In this document: one piece after another, positions 12,654 to 23,068 of the stretch
Numbering within the stretch: the first letter of the stretch is position 1
Layout of the letters: every line of letters begins with the position of its first letter
Assembly: GCA_030280995.1 (NCBI GenBank)
Contig: JASXTE010000018.1
Span: 682,001 to 746,000 of the forward strand
Direction of reading: 5' to 3'
DNA from: Hemileia vastatrix
Lineage: Eukaryota; Basidiomycota; Pucciniomycetes; Pucciniales; Zaghouaniaceae
DNA length: 64,000 bases
Notes under the pieces: model-generated
The model's database searches: none
What the model saw: the letters and a program-made list of their open reading frames with translations, nothing else
What the model was told of the DNA's origin: nothing
Position numbers and translations under genes: made by a program

Positions 12654-14561
12654 ATGGAAGAAGATTTTATAGACATGTAAGTTCATGTTTTGCTTATCAT
12701 TTTTCTATATTTCTTTAATACTTTCTCAACCATTATATTATTAATATGAAAAGTAAAACATCATCTCGTACTTGCTGAAAGCATACAGGATAATGTTTTG
12801 CTTTTCATAATAATAATTAGATCGTTTGTACTTTACCTTTAATTTATTGATTTTTAAGTTGTTTCAAAGTCTCGTACTTTCTGAAAGCATACAGGACAAT
12901 GCTACAATTTAAAAATTAATAATTTATTGAAGTATAACTTTCTAAGTCAATATATTGATCAGAGCAAGATTTTTCATTTTATATATGTGGATATCATAAT
13001 TCCGTAAATTTTTTAATATTACTAGTGTATTGGAGTTATACTTTCATTATATTATTAATATTAAGTGTAGAGCCAAATCTCGTACTTGCTGAATGCATAC
13101 TGGATAAAGCTATACTCTTTATATGTATAATTTAATAAAGTATACCTTTGAAACGCTTTCTTAATATTTGAAATAAAGAAAAAGTATATAAATTTACTAA
13201 TATGTAGATATGCTAACTTTTGTATTTCTAATATTGAAGATATGATAAAGTTAAAGGTATCATTTACTGATAATTGAAATTATGTTACTATTTTCTAATT
13301 TTTGATTTTTTTCTATTTTAAATCAAATTGAATTCTCTTAGGATTGAACCATCAATGAGTAACGATTTGAAAAAAAACGGCCAGGGAAGAACTCTAACAA
13401 TAGGTGGGCGAAAGACATTGCTACTGGAATGAAACTTGTAAATGCTCTTGTAATGGATACAAACGGGAAGAAGCCACATTTCTATGCACGATCTTATGCA
13501 AATAATATGACAGATTGCAATAATTATTACAATTTTTTTCCTGGATGTAGTATTTATAAACCAAAAGGTGTCTTAATACCTAATGTTCTTGTGCAGACTT
13601 TTGAAATTCATGAGCTCAAAGAACTAGATATGTTAGAAGCTACGGTGAGATGCATTAAGGATCTTTCTTACTGCGAACATGAAATTAAAAATAATGGTTA
13701 TCATCAAAGAGCTGGTGGTTTTGGAAAAATGTTTGGTGGTGGCTTTATTTTAGATAGAAAGAAATCTTTACATATTTGTAAGTATCACTTTTTTTAATTT
13801 AAATACTGAATTTTTGAATGCTTTTCCTTGCAGATGAATACACTGATGATATTGTAAAAACGGATGAATATAAAAAATGAATGAAGAGGATTGCAATGTA
13901 CTTTGAATATTTTTTTAAAAAAATATCATATGTAAAGTACAATGAGGCAACTAATCTTTGCGCAAAACTTGGTATTCCTGGATTTTCAAAAGTTTCTAGT
14001 GAAGAAGAGGGTGTACCGTTTGCTAGTAATTTAACTTGGACATCTGGAGGGAATGGTAATGGGTTCTCTAATGAGGTTCATCTCGATAAGGATGCAAGTG
14101 AGTATACTTTAGGAATATTTTTTCCTAAAGATACAGAAAAAAACACCATTCATACGAAGTATGATAAGACCCAACCACGACAAATAGGTGGAGAACTTAT
14201 GTTTCGCGAAATTCGAAGTAAAATCAACTTTGAAGCAACTAATGGAATAACAGTGACATTATGGCCTGCCAATCAACTAAGGCATTTTACCTCAAGATGT
14301 CATGAAATTCCTGGCTTCACTAGGATAGGTTCTTCTATTCAAATCAGCACTAGACTTTTTCATGCTATAGAAAAGCTTAATGTTTTTGATATTGATATTT
14401 CAGAATACTTAGAAATTAAAAAAGAAAAATTTAGGTTAGAATATTTGATTAGTGCTTTGAGAGTTTTTTTGAAAAGAGATGACTTAATAGAGGAAGAAAT
14501 AGAATCAGCAAAGTATTATTTATCTAATGTTAAGACAAATCTAAAAAATCTAGATATATAA
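12654..14561 (+). pseudogene. TET/JBP-like 2OG-Fe(II) dioxygenase, transposon cargo, lightly broken
   Basis: Enzyme of the fungal TET/JBP family, whose members oxidise 5-methylcytosine using iron and 2-oxoglutarate. Inferred exons: 12654-12676 (MEEDFID), 13342-13777 and 13834-14561. The introns are 12677-13341 (GTAAGT...TTAG) and 13778-13833 (GTAAGT...TTGCAG). In the last part, numbered from the Met at 13881, HLDKD gives iron ligands H67 and D69. GGELMF is at 103-108, and LWPANQLRHFT gives the second histidine H135. R148 is the likely 2-oxoglutarate arginine. Two defects: a frame change at an A8 run near 13370-13377 (nine A would keep the frame) and a TGA at 13878-13880 in EYKK*MKRIAMYFEYFF. 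One or both could be read errors. Similar genes are known to ride on basidiomycete transposons. Family call firm; substrate not shown. Confidence 0.85.
12764..13109 (+). repeat. three copies of a ~30-bp repeat inside the first dioxygenase intron
   Basis: CTCGTACTTGCTGAAAGCAT and the following bases occur at about 12764-12795, 12870-12901 and 13079-13109 with few changes. The intron is 665 bp, long beside the 50-70 bp introns elsewhere in P1. Confidence 0.8.
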
Positions 14562-15359
14562 ATATTAAAAATTTATATTATATATACACAACTTAATGCA
14601 AATTTAAACATGATAAATACTGGGAGTAGCTGTAACATTTTCAGTTTTGATAATTATAGTATTATCTATTTTTTTTATTTGTGAAATAAAATAATTTTTT
14701 TTCATAATATTATAAGAAAATTTGATTTACTTTTGAGGAAAAATATAAGTTGTGAAATCTTTAAATGTCATTTTTATTAAATTGGTAGCAAAGTTTCTAA
14801 AATAAAAAAAACTATAATAAAGAATTTGAAATATATTAGCCATAAAAATGTGCTTTTAATGCTACCAAATTAACTGTATAGTATTTTAGGTCAAACAGGC
14901 TTATTAATAAAAAAGGTAATAATAAAGAGTTGAAGAAAGAATTTTGAATCAATAATAGATTAAATTGTATTTTTTTAAGAATGTACTCATTTAATTATTT
15001 AAATTGTTCTACTTCTGATTAAAAATGTTACAATCAACGAAAATATTTGTAATAATTAATAGATTATATAATATTAAAGGTAAAGTAACAAAACTAGAGC
15101 ATTTATCATATTTTTATATAAACAATAAAATATTTAAGAATTTAATACAAGTATTTGAAATCATATAAATAGATTTTAAAATCTTTGTTATTGCTGGACT
15201 TACAATAATTTTTTTAATAATTAATTTAGAAAATCATGTCAAAGGTTACTTAATAAATTTCAAAGATGGTCACATTTTTGACATATTTGAAGGAAAATAA
15301 CTTGAATTATACAAGATATATCATATAGACAGAACTTTATCTATTTACATGTTGGAATA
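14562..15359. other. intergenic, AT-rich
   Basis: Between the 3' ends of two convergent genes (dioxygenase and the unknown gene to the right). Nothing recognised. Confidence 0.6.
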
Positions 15360-17788
15360 TTAATTTATTGAAAGGCTATGTTTAGCAAAAAAAGGTGATA
15401 CTGGATGAATGGAGCTCCAGTGATTAAGAAAATCTGCAGAAATAGCCCTAGAAATTCGCGGAGGACTTGGGGTATCAAATTTTAAAGGAAATGGATCACA
15501 CTTGCCTATAAAAGGTTTTATTAATGTTAAAATATAGTTATTTAAATTTTTCCAAATTATTTCTTCCATCAAATGATTTTTTTTTTCATGTAAATTAAGA
15601 AACTTAACTTCTGATATTACCTCCAAGCAATCAGCTGCTGAAGCCAATCTATGATCTTGAGAGCTCAGAAATAAACCACGGACACCATCAATTATATAGA
15701 ATGTGAAAGATTGATATCGGTGGTGGGAGTATTCAGAATTTATTTTGTTTAGTGCAGCCTTTTGTTTCTCTCTCATTATAGTCAGTTCAGTATTTTCGTT
15801 TTTCTCACTTGATTGTTGAGCTTCACTAGTCTTGCCACTTGATATTGTTGCAGCACAATATTTTGATTTAAGAATGATAATTGACATAATTATATCAATG
15901 ATAATATTGCTGATTTGAAGAAGAGTTGACATTGATATATCACGGGTTTGAAGTGCAGTGGGACCAACTTCTAAGCCATCAGAAATCGGACTCTTCAGAT
16001 TTGAAAGGTGAGCTAGAAGCTGAAGACCACGTTCAATTGGACAATCTGAGTTAATGTTTTGATGTGATGGAAGCTGGCTGAATTCAAGTGCGGTCAGATA
16101 AAGTGAAGATGATATAAGAGATACCCATGAAGAACGGCAGTGGTCACTTGGGATCATTAATCTCATGAGCATTCGGATAAGATTGGATTCAGGGTGATCC
16201 ATTTTCTTTGTTGAGGAAAGAATTTCAGTATTTAAACCATCAGGATCACATAAATCTTCCATTTTTTTGAAATCAATATTATCGAGTACCCATAGCTGTG
16301 AGCTATCAATCTATAAAAAAATATTTGCTACAAAAGGAAAAAAAAATAAGTAAAAGAACAAAAGTCAAGACTAAAAATTATGGTAACTTACATAACTCAG
16401 TAAGTTTTGAAAGCCAATCTTCTCCACAAGATTTTTTCCAATAAAAAGTAAACATTGGAATATTTGACATGGGTTCTTGGGAAGAAGTAGAAGAGCTTAA
16501 TTCGAGGAGAGTAACAATTTCCAACCACGACCTGAGGACCTTTGCCGTGCTGATTCTACCTTTATAAAAATTATGAATTTTACAGAATTCCTCCTGCAAA
16601 TCAGATTCTTTTAGAACTGAGGGTGAATAAGTTAGAGGTTTTTTTGATATCTTGATTGGAGTTGATTTCATTGGTAGAGAAGCTTTCAAAGAGGCCAAAG
16701 TAGGTAATTTAGGAGGTGATGGGTATTGCTTCTTAGAAATGAAGGAATTTGGTGATGAGCTGTTTGAATCATCATCTTTATCAAACATATCAACATGTCT
16801 TGAAGAAGATTTTAAACTTTGCTTTTTTTGATGAACAAGCATAGCTTCATATTCTGATAGTTGATCATCGCTATTTTCATTGCTCTTTTCATCATCTTCA
16901 TCAGGGAGAGGGCGTTTATGGATGGAACAATCTACAGCAGGTGAGTTTCTGGTACAAAATATCAAAAGAAAGATAAAAAGTACAATATGTAAGCAATAAA
17001 AGAGATATATGATTGAATTTTAAAGATAAAAGAATAACAATAAAAAAAAAGGAAACAAGAATATACTCATTATCAAAACCTTTGCTTTTTTTTTGAGATT
17101 TATTATTTGATACATCAGAAAATTCATTAGCAGAAGCCGGTTTAATACGTCGAACAAAAGAGGAGCCTTGGGATAATCTCTTTTTCTTGGAGCAGATAAC
17201 AGGTGTTTCAAGATTTTCCTTAGAAGTTGAAGCATGAGTTGAAGCTGATGGTTCATCTGTCTCATCATCATCCCTAATGACAATGACTTCATCAGGAGGA
17301 ATCATACCCTCCTCATAAGCTACAAATATATATGAAGAAAAAAAATATTAATAATCTTATCTACTAATTTAAAAGGAGACAAAAAAGGTGATGAACATAC
17401 ATTTTTCAAGGCTTTTCACATATAGGAGTTATTCATTACAAGGGTTAGATAAATATGAAGGAGAAGGATTATTGTTAAGGATCTTGACAAGCTCTTCTGT
17501 TTTATCTCTAGCCAATTCAAGTAAATTGCAATACTGAACTCTTGTTATTTCCTGCCTCTCATTGCTAAGTACAGGAGGGTTAGGTGCCATGCCATGTGGC
17601 AGACATGGTGCAAGCTCAAAAGCTTCAAAGCGAGTATCAATCAGAGAGTGGGATGAAACACATTTGGGTGCTGGAAAATCAAATTTTTGAAAAAAAAAGA
17701 TATAGAACATAAGTGAAATATATAAATTAAGAGAGAGGAACATGATATACATACAAAGTGGAGGTGTAGGATTTTGTATACTAGACAT
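15360..17788 (-). CDS. unknown P1 cargo protein 1 (several exons)
   Basis: I do not recognise this protein. Inferred exons on the minus strand: 17788-17755 (MSSIQNPTPPL), 17670 to about 17430, about 17320-17069 (YEEGMIPPDEVIVIRDDD, then Ser/Lys-rich), about 16948-16391 and about 16308-15360. Clear splice signals are GTATGT...TTCCAG for the first intron, TTTGTAG before the third exon, TACCAG before the fourth and GTAAGT after it. The phase across the last intron does not fit simply, and the second exon ends at a stop before an unclear donor, so the model is provisional. The middle is acidic and Ser-rich and probably disordered. The last 300 residues are leucine-rich and probably helical, with no known motif. 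Flanked by the dioxygenase and the palindrome array. A role in the transposon is inferred only from location. Confidence 0.6.
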
Positions 17789-18821
17789 ATTGACTAATGA
17801 ATATTAAAAATAAGTATTCGATATCAAAAAATTATGATGTAATATGATGAATAATTATAAGAAACTCTATTCTAGAAAATTGAAGTTGATATTTTAATAG
17901 GATAAAAAATTGAATAAGATTAAAATTAAAGTGAGGATGAAAGAAACAGAAAACATAAAGAGGGGGATTTTATATTATTTGAGCTTTTTTTAACATGTAT
18001 TATTCATAGTGGGGTAAACTGAGTAACATGCTAAATCACAATCTGTTTATATTGAAGCGAAATTTGATGTAGCTAACAGAAAATACTAGTAATTCTTTGG
18101 GGACTTTTAGTGTGAAAAATAAATAATAACAAATGTATATCCCATATGCAAATTGCCACGGGTAAATACAAAATTTTTTAAATTAGAATTTACTCCTAAA
18201 CAATGGAGATACACTTAATTAGTATATTATATGAAAAAAAAAGGATAATCCTTTATGAATATTTGTTAAATTTAATTTCAGATGACAATGCGAGATTCAC
18301 ATATATACTGATATGCCTCATCAAACAAGAAATGAATTATAAATATAAATTTGGTAACATTAGAATTTAAGATAAGAATTTGTTTTTTAAGTGACAGGAG
18401 GAGTTTCAGGCTAGGGTGTGGGCACCGTGACCAAACCTTTGATAAACTTGGATACAACTAAGGGAAAAAAAAATTGAATAGTTTTATTTTGCAATATATC
18501 TTAGTCTGCACAAGATATTGCATTTTTGTCCCTAACTATACCAAAATTGTTACTTTTCAAAAGTTATAGGACTACTAAGTTGATAAAATATTATTATGAA
18601 TCACCCAATGAAATACCTTAAGCAACATTCAAAATTATTAAAATATTAATATTCAATTTGAGATTTGGATTAGCTAATTTTTCACAACTTACCACAGTTT
18701 TGATTAATATAATAAAACTTGAAAAAAATTGTTGAGATAACCTAGAAATAGGTGCAAGAAAATGATGAAACATATGACTTGAAACTTAACTCATACACTA
18801 TTGATAAACTTCATGGATCCT
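17789..18821. other. upstream region of cargo gene 1
   Basis: About 1 kb of AT-rich sequence with no gene. It leads directly into the palindrome array, which may therefore lie in the promoter region of this minus-strand gene. Confidence 0.5.
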
Positions 18822-20766
18822 GATTAATTTCTATCGAAATTAATTTTGAGACTAGCATATTGAATTTTAGCTATGACCAAGTACTGTAAGTGCCATGGTT
18901 TGTATTCAATATATTGGTGTTGAAATTAATTTTGATAGGAATCAACAAGTATCAGATGGCACCATGCATGAAACACTGACAGAAACCATCAAATTTATGA
19001 GGCAATGAACCTCATAATTTCGATCCAAATTAATATAGACCCCTGCATATTGAATACAAGCCATTTCACATGGACTACACAGACATAGATAAAATTCAAC
19101 ATGCATGGCTTAAAATTAATTTTGATCGAAATTAACCAAGGCATTAAAACATCAATTTTTATATGGTGTACTTGATCAAACCAGTTTATCTAACTGCTTA
19201 GCTTACCTATACTTATAGGAATTTTATGCATAGTCTATGTCCATATTAATTTCAATCGAAATTAATGTTGACTAATACATAATGAATACATGCTATGCCA
19301 CTTACACTTGCCAGGCATAGCTACCATTAAATATGCCAGTATCAAAAATTAATTTCGATCGAAATTAATGGGCATGATAATCATGAATTTCTGGAGTCAA
19401 CTGCTTATTTTTATGCATGGTGCCTTGCCAACATTAATTTTGATCGAAATTACTTTTGATACTGGCATATTGCATGTATATATGCCTGGAAAGTGTAAGT
19501 GGCATAGTGTGTATTCATTATGTATTGGTCAACATTAATTTCGATCGAATTTAATGTTGACATTTGCATATTGAACCCAAGCCAGAAAACAACCCAGAAG
19601 ATTCTTCATAAAACTTCCCATTAATTTTGATCGAAATTAAGGCTGACCATATACATATTGAATGGTAGTTATATCTGGTCTGAGTAAGTGGAGATTACTT
19701 ATATTCAATATGTATTGGTCAACATTAATTTTGATCAAAATTAATGAGCATTTTGATCATGAACTTTTTCAGTCAGTTAGTTGTTTCAATGCATAATGGC
19801 ATTCCAACATTAATTTTGATCAAAATCAATGTTGAAATGATATAATGCTTTTTTGCATGACATGTAAAGGACGGCAAGTATTTTTAAGTATTGAAATTTA
19901 CTATACATGTTGAGGGTAAATATAAAATTTACATATCCATATTAATTTCTATAAAAATTAATGTTGACCAATACATAATAAATAGTAAATATGCCTGGCT
20001 AGTGTAAGTGGCATAGCTTTTTTTCAATCTGCACTTGGCAACATTAATTTCGATCAAAATTAAGGTTCATGATTATCATCAATTTGTTCAGTCAGTTGCT
20101 TACTGTTATGCATGGTAACATGTCAACATTAATTTTAATAAAAATTGAATTTGACATGCTACCAAGCATTTTTATGTAAGATGAAAAGTAGGGCACTCTA
20201 TTCTTAAGTAAACACATTACAATGCATATTGAGCATGTAAATATCATTTACACATTAATATTAATTTCAATCAAAATTAATGTTGACCAATAAACATTGA
20301 ACACAAGCTTTACAACTTACACACACCAGATATAACTACCATTCAATATGTATATGGTTCTCACTAATTTCGATCGAAATTAATGAGCAGTTTTATGAAG
20401 AATTTTTTGGGTCGTTTGCTGGTTTGGGTTCAATATGAAAATGTCAATATTAAATTCTATTGAAATTAATGTTGACCAATACGTAATGAATACACACTAT
20501 GCCACTTACACTTTCCAGGAATAGACACCATGTAATATGCCAGTATCAAAAGTAATTTCAATCGAAATTAATGTTGGCAAGGCACTATGCATAAAAAAAA
20601 GCAGTTGACTCCAGAAATTCATGATTATCATGCTCATTAATTTCGATCGAAATTAATTTTTGATACTGGCATATTTAATGGTAGCAATGCCTGGCAAGTA
20701 TAAGTGGCATAGCGTGTATTCACTATGTATTGGTCAACATTAAATTCGATTGAAATTAATATGGAT
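18822..20766. repeat. array of about 20 palindromes with core TTTCGATCGAAA
   Basis: Dispersed 22-bp palindromes, inner part TAATTTCGATCGAAATTA, at roughly 18823, 18925, 19016, 19114, 19251, 19354, 19436, 19538, 19622, 19727, 19811, 19948, 20045, 20131, 20266, 20368, 20455, 20558, 20641 and 20745. Spacing is about 80-140 bp with variable spacer sequence. Copies at 19354, 20368 and 20641 are perfect in the core. Most others differ at one or both CpGs (TTTTGATCGAAA, TTTCAATCGAAA, TTTTGATCAAAA). Spacers share words such as GTTGACCAATACATAATGAA and CTATGCCACTTACAC. The array lies between two minus-strand genes. It looks like a set of protein-binding sites rather than coding DNA. Confidence 0.93.
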
Positions 20767-20770
20767 ACAT
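19230..20770. repeat. inverted duplication inside the palindrome array
   Basis: About 330 bp at 19230-19560 reappears in reverse complement at 20440-20770. Matching landmarks are ATGCCAGTATCAAAA, CATGAATTTCTGGAGTCAAC and CTATGCCACTTACAC in opposite orders. About 880 bp separates the arms. Confidence 0.8.
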
Positions 20771-20975
20771 AAATGTGACATAAAGAGGTATGGACCATCA
20801 ATTTGTTGAAAATACATTTTTATATCTCATACATTATTTGTTTTTCTTAAATAAAATGTTACTCTCTCTCAATATCACTTTATAACATTTACCAAGCTGC
20901 TTTGAAAAAAAACAGAATACATAAAATTCAATATAAGATAGCTATATTACACAGAAGATCACCGTTATACCTAAG

Positions 20976-22641
20976 TTATGATGATGTTGATGCTCTATTA
21001 ATTGATTCCCGAATCTTTACCAGATCAATATCAGCTCCAACCCCAAGTGACTCACGTTCATTCACAGATAATCCTTGCAAAAATGTTGCTGAATAGCAAT
21101 TCTTGGGGAGGTATTTGGGAACATTGAATATACCATTTTGTGCAACTGTCCTTTCTGATGACCGTGAATATGTTTTTAATGCTGATTTTTTTTGAGCTGG
21201 TGTATGGGCTAAGTCCTTTGTCATCTTATCCATTTTTTTAAACAAATCATTGAGTTCAGGATTTCTCCATCCAGGAATAGCTCGGATAGGTGCAGTTGGG
21301 GCTGGTGCTGGGCCTTCCTAAATATCAGAGATGCACCTAGTATCATGAAAAAGCACAACAAAACCTGGCACATCACTGCAGAGATCTCTTGCTAACTTGT
21401 AGCGTGCACTAGCAATCTGAATTCCAACTAAATCAGCTTCATAATAACAAAAAGCAAAGTAAAATAAAAAACTTACCTTGGTCCGATAACGTTTTACTTG
21501 TGCCCTTTCCCTCTTTTCAATCTTTTCTCTTGCTACCCTTTCCTCTTCTTGCCCAAACAACCTTATCATCTCCTTCCCCTTATTAACTACCCATTTCTCA
21601 ATAACACATTGAGTGAACTGAAGCTTTGACTGATCGATTGGATTCAAGGTGGTGAGCCATCTGGTACAGTGGTCGCATACTATGCTTCCCATGACTTGAT
21701 TCCAAGTTGATTCTGAAAAATCACGGCAAGTCCAATCAAACGCAAATTTCCGAAAACCTTTTTCTTGCAATTCACGCTCTAAGTTTCTTTTGACAGAAAG
21801 TGGGATCGGTGCTCCTCCTTTTAGTCCTCGAGGCTCAGGTGCTGGAAAAAATTTGGGTAGTCGAATTTTGGATCGCAAGAAGGCTATAGAATTGGTTATC
21901 AGAAATTGTCTATCAGCTGCAGAATTGGCACGGTTAGAAGATTGGACTTGGTTTAGGACAGTTTGAATGGTTTTTAGTTTGAATTGGCTCCAATCTTTCC
22001 AATTTTCAATCTCCAAAGGTGTTGGGCTTGCAGGATATTTTGATATTTGTGTTGGTCCCCCAAGACAATACTTCAGAAAGTGGTAAATATTTCTATTTAG
22101 ACTGTCCGAGCTCCTGGGAACATCATTCCTTCTAACTAAGCCTCTTACAGCCCTTAACCCCCGTTCTCGCTCATGAGACTCTGCTGAATTGAGTCTGTGG
22201 TAATCACTGATACCCATAATGATTGAGGGATTCACTAACAATTCAAATAAGTTAATTAAATTGGTTATTTTTCAATAAAAGAATACACTACAAATTTGAC
22301 TTACCTGCTCCACTTGTGCTTGCTCCTTGGTTAGGCTGAGCAGATGATGATTGGTCTCTGAAAAATTCCCTCAATACTTCACTAGCCCAATCTCTTCCTA
22401 GCTGATCAGCACTTTCAGAAGCAGAAGGATGATTGGGATTAAAATTTCTCGGTTCTGAATGAGACTCTTGGCCTGGATTGGGATTAGGTGGTGGGTTAGG
22501 ATTAGGTGGTACAGATTGAGATGCATCTGGAGGTGGATCAGCAGTGGGTGGTGGAGGAGTATTTCCAGTATTAGTATGTTGAGGCGGAAAACAATCAGAA
22601 TCGGTTGGGTCAACAGACATCCCTTCAAAATTATCATCCAT
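20976..22641 (-). pseudogene. unknown P1 cargo protein 2a, paralogue of 27523-28643
   Basis: No known family recognised. Exons: 22641-22305, 22234-21477 and 21416-20976, with introns GTAAGTC...TTGTTAG and GTAAGT...TTCAG. The N-terminal 110 residues are Pro/Asn-rich and disordered (PPPPTADPPPDASQ). The middle holds DWTCRDFSESTWNQVMG, CDHCTRW and PIDQSK, then a basic coiled-coil-like helix (REKIEKRERAQ). The C-terminal part has VPKYLPKNCYSATFLQGL. The frame is cut by TAG at 21318-21320 (ISDI*EGPAPAP) and then stays open for 113 codons. A CAG to TAG change would explain this, and the paralogue supports the downstream part as real. CDHC could bind metal. It stands between the palindrome array and the transposase gene. 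Confidence 0.7.
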
Positions 22642-23068
22642 AATGAACTGTAATAAAATAAAATAAAATAAAAATAATCAGTTGTTAAAATTTATACCTA
22701 TCAAAGCTAAAGTAAAAAAAGATACTATGTATATAGTCTTGTAAACGTGTATGTTCTCTTGTCGAAAAATAAAGTGAATAATATATAGCTATCAGCTAAA
22801 GTTGGAAGGTCAAACTATTTATAGTAGATGAATGAGCAAGAAGATCATTCATTAAGTAAAAATTTTATCATATTTCTCATTATCATGATTTTATTTCTTT
22901 CCATTCTTACATTTAAGATAAAAATGACTCATTGAAAGCATGGGTTCTCTCGCAATAAAAGCAACCAAAGTAATTGTTCACTGGTTTATGATAAGGTAAG
23001 TTGGATGCATTGCATTTTTTAATCAAGAGTTGAATTATTTCTTTCACCATTTACAAATATCACCAATC
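22642..23068. promoter_or_regulatory. short intergenic region between transposase 3' end and cargo gene 2a
   Basis: About 430 bp, AT-rich. It must hold the promoter of the minus-strand gene starting at 22641 and the terminator of the transposase gene. No specific motif identified. Confidence 0.4.

Noticed and set aside
22398..22653. Second-frame and antisense frames over the Pro/Asn-rich start of cargo 2a
   Set aside because: Low-complexity shadows; splice sites and the paralogue support the other frame.
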